Part shown: in pieces, positions 5,991 through 6,097 of the stretch | How the letters are laid out: each line of letters starts with the position of its first letter | Numbering within the stretch: position 1 is the stretch's first letter | Assembly: GCA_003542295.1 (NCBI GenBank) | Contig: DPKX01000076.1 | Location: forward strand, 5,215 to 11,311 | Source: Candidatus Atribacter hydrocarboniphilus | GTDB taxonomy: Bacteria > Atribacterota > Atribacteria > Atribacterales > Atribacteraceae | Length of the DNA stretch: 6,097 bases | Direction of reading: 5' to 3' | Program-made: the position numbers and the translations under genes | Notes under the pieces: model-generated | Database searches by the model: none | Told to the model about the DNA's origin: nothing | The model's input: the letters and a program-made list of their open reading frames with translations, nothing else

Positions 5991-6049
5991 AAAATAAAAA
6001 ACCCCTCTTCAGAAAACCAGACTAAGCTGAAATTCTCTGATTAGAGGGG
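5991..6049 (-). terminator. Rho-independent terminator of the leftward tRNA gene
   Basis: Arms CCCCTCT (6002-6008) and AGAGGGG (6043-6049) pair perfectly. The helix continues with TCAGA (6009-6013) and TCTGA (6036-6040) across a 2-nt bulge (6041-6042), giving 12 pairs. Read on the - strand the stem is followed by TTTTTTATTTT (6001 down to 5991), as expected for a terminator about 15 nt beyond the tRNA 3' end. On the + strand the stem is followed by AAAATAT, so it would not serve the importer operon. Confidence 0.85.
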
Positions 6050-6064
6050 AAAATATAGCAAAAC

Positions 6065-6097
6065 TGGTAGCGGGGGCCGGATTCGAACCGACGACCT
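6065..6097 (-). tRNA. partial tRNA gene, probably initiator tRNA-fMet (3' end only)
   Basis: Read on the - strand, the last 33 bases give part of the variable loop (AGGTC), a T-stem GTCGG with CCGGC, the T-loop TTCGAAT, the acceptor 3' strand CCCCGCT, discriminator A and an encoded CCA (6067-6065). This closely matches the 3' part of bacterial initiator tRNA, where E. coli has GGTCGTCGG and CCGGCCCCCGCA before ACCA. The anticodon lies beyond the window, so the identity is by similarity only. Base 72 is T rather than the A of E. coli; if base 1 is C as usual, the hallmark 1-72 mismatch would be kept as C-U. Confidence 0.82.

Noticed and set aside
5835..6044. A 69-codon open frame after the operon
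   Set aside because: It has no ribosome site, a composition rich in charged and polar residues with no recognisable pattern, and runs through both the nested repeat and the tRNA terminator stem. It is best read as chance.

Overview
The window is AT-rich bacterial DNA carrying one complete carbohydrate ABC-importer locus on the + strand. At the right edge is the 3' part of a tRNA gene on the - strand. The taxon cannot be fixed from this sequence. The importer type, signal peptides, tight gene packing and AT-rich codon use would suit an anaerobic heterotroph such as Atribacterota, Thermotogota or Firmicutes. This is only an impression.

Layout: a good sigma70-type promoter (27-55) and a G-run ribosome site drive a periplasmic sugar-binding protein of the LsrB/RhaS type (100-1089). 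A perfect UUCG-capped terminator follows. Next comes a gap of about 340 bp (1131-1470) with no gene but several dyad symmetries: two abutting hairpins (1179-1261), a 15-bp hairpin (1363-1401) and a 10-bp palindrome beside a -10-like hexamer (1405-1421). The gap leads into a tightly coupled block: a two-domain ATPase (1471-3006), permease 1 (3003-3953), permease 2 (3950-4933) and an exported 295-aa protein (4936-5823). The first three genes overlap by ATGA; the last starts 2 nt after the preceding stop and has no Shine-Dalgarno site.

The binding protein should capture a sugar outside the membrane and hand it to the heterodimeric permease pair, with uptake powered by the ATPase. The gene order (binding protein, ATPase, permease, permease) is that of rhaSTPQ-type rhamnose systems, and the binding protein resembles both RhaS and the AI-2 receptor LsrB. 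Four of the six residues that contact AI-2 in LsrB are replaced, so an AI-2 role is doubtful and the substrate remains unknown. No kinase, isomerase or regulator lies in the window.

The least familiar item is the last gene of the operon. It has a signal peptide, and its segment pattern looks to me like a highly diverged, possibly non-binding relative of the periplasmic binding proteins. It may be an accessory or sensory subunit of this importer. Between it and the tRNA lie a nested inverted repeat (5918-5972) and the tRNA's own leftward terminator. I saw no convincing rightward terminator for the operon.
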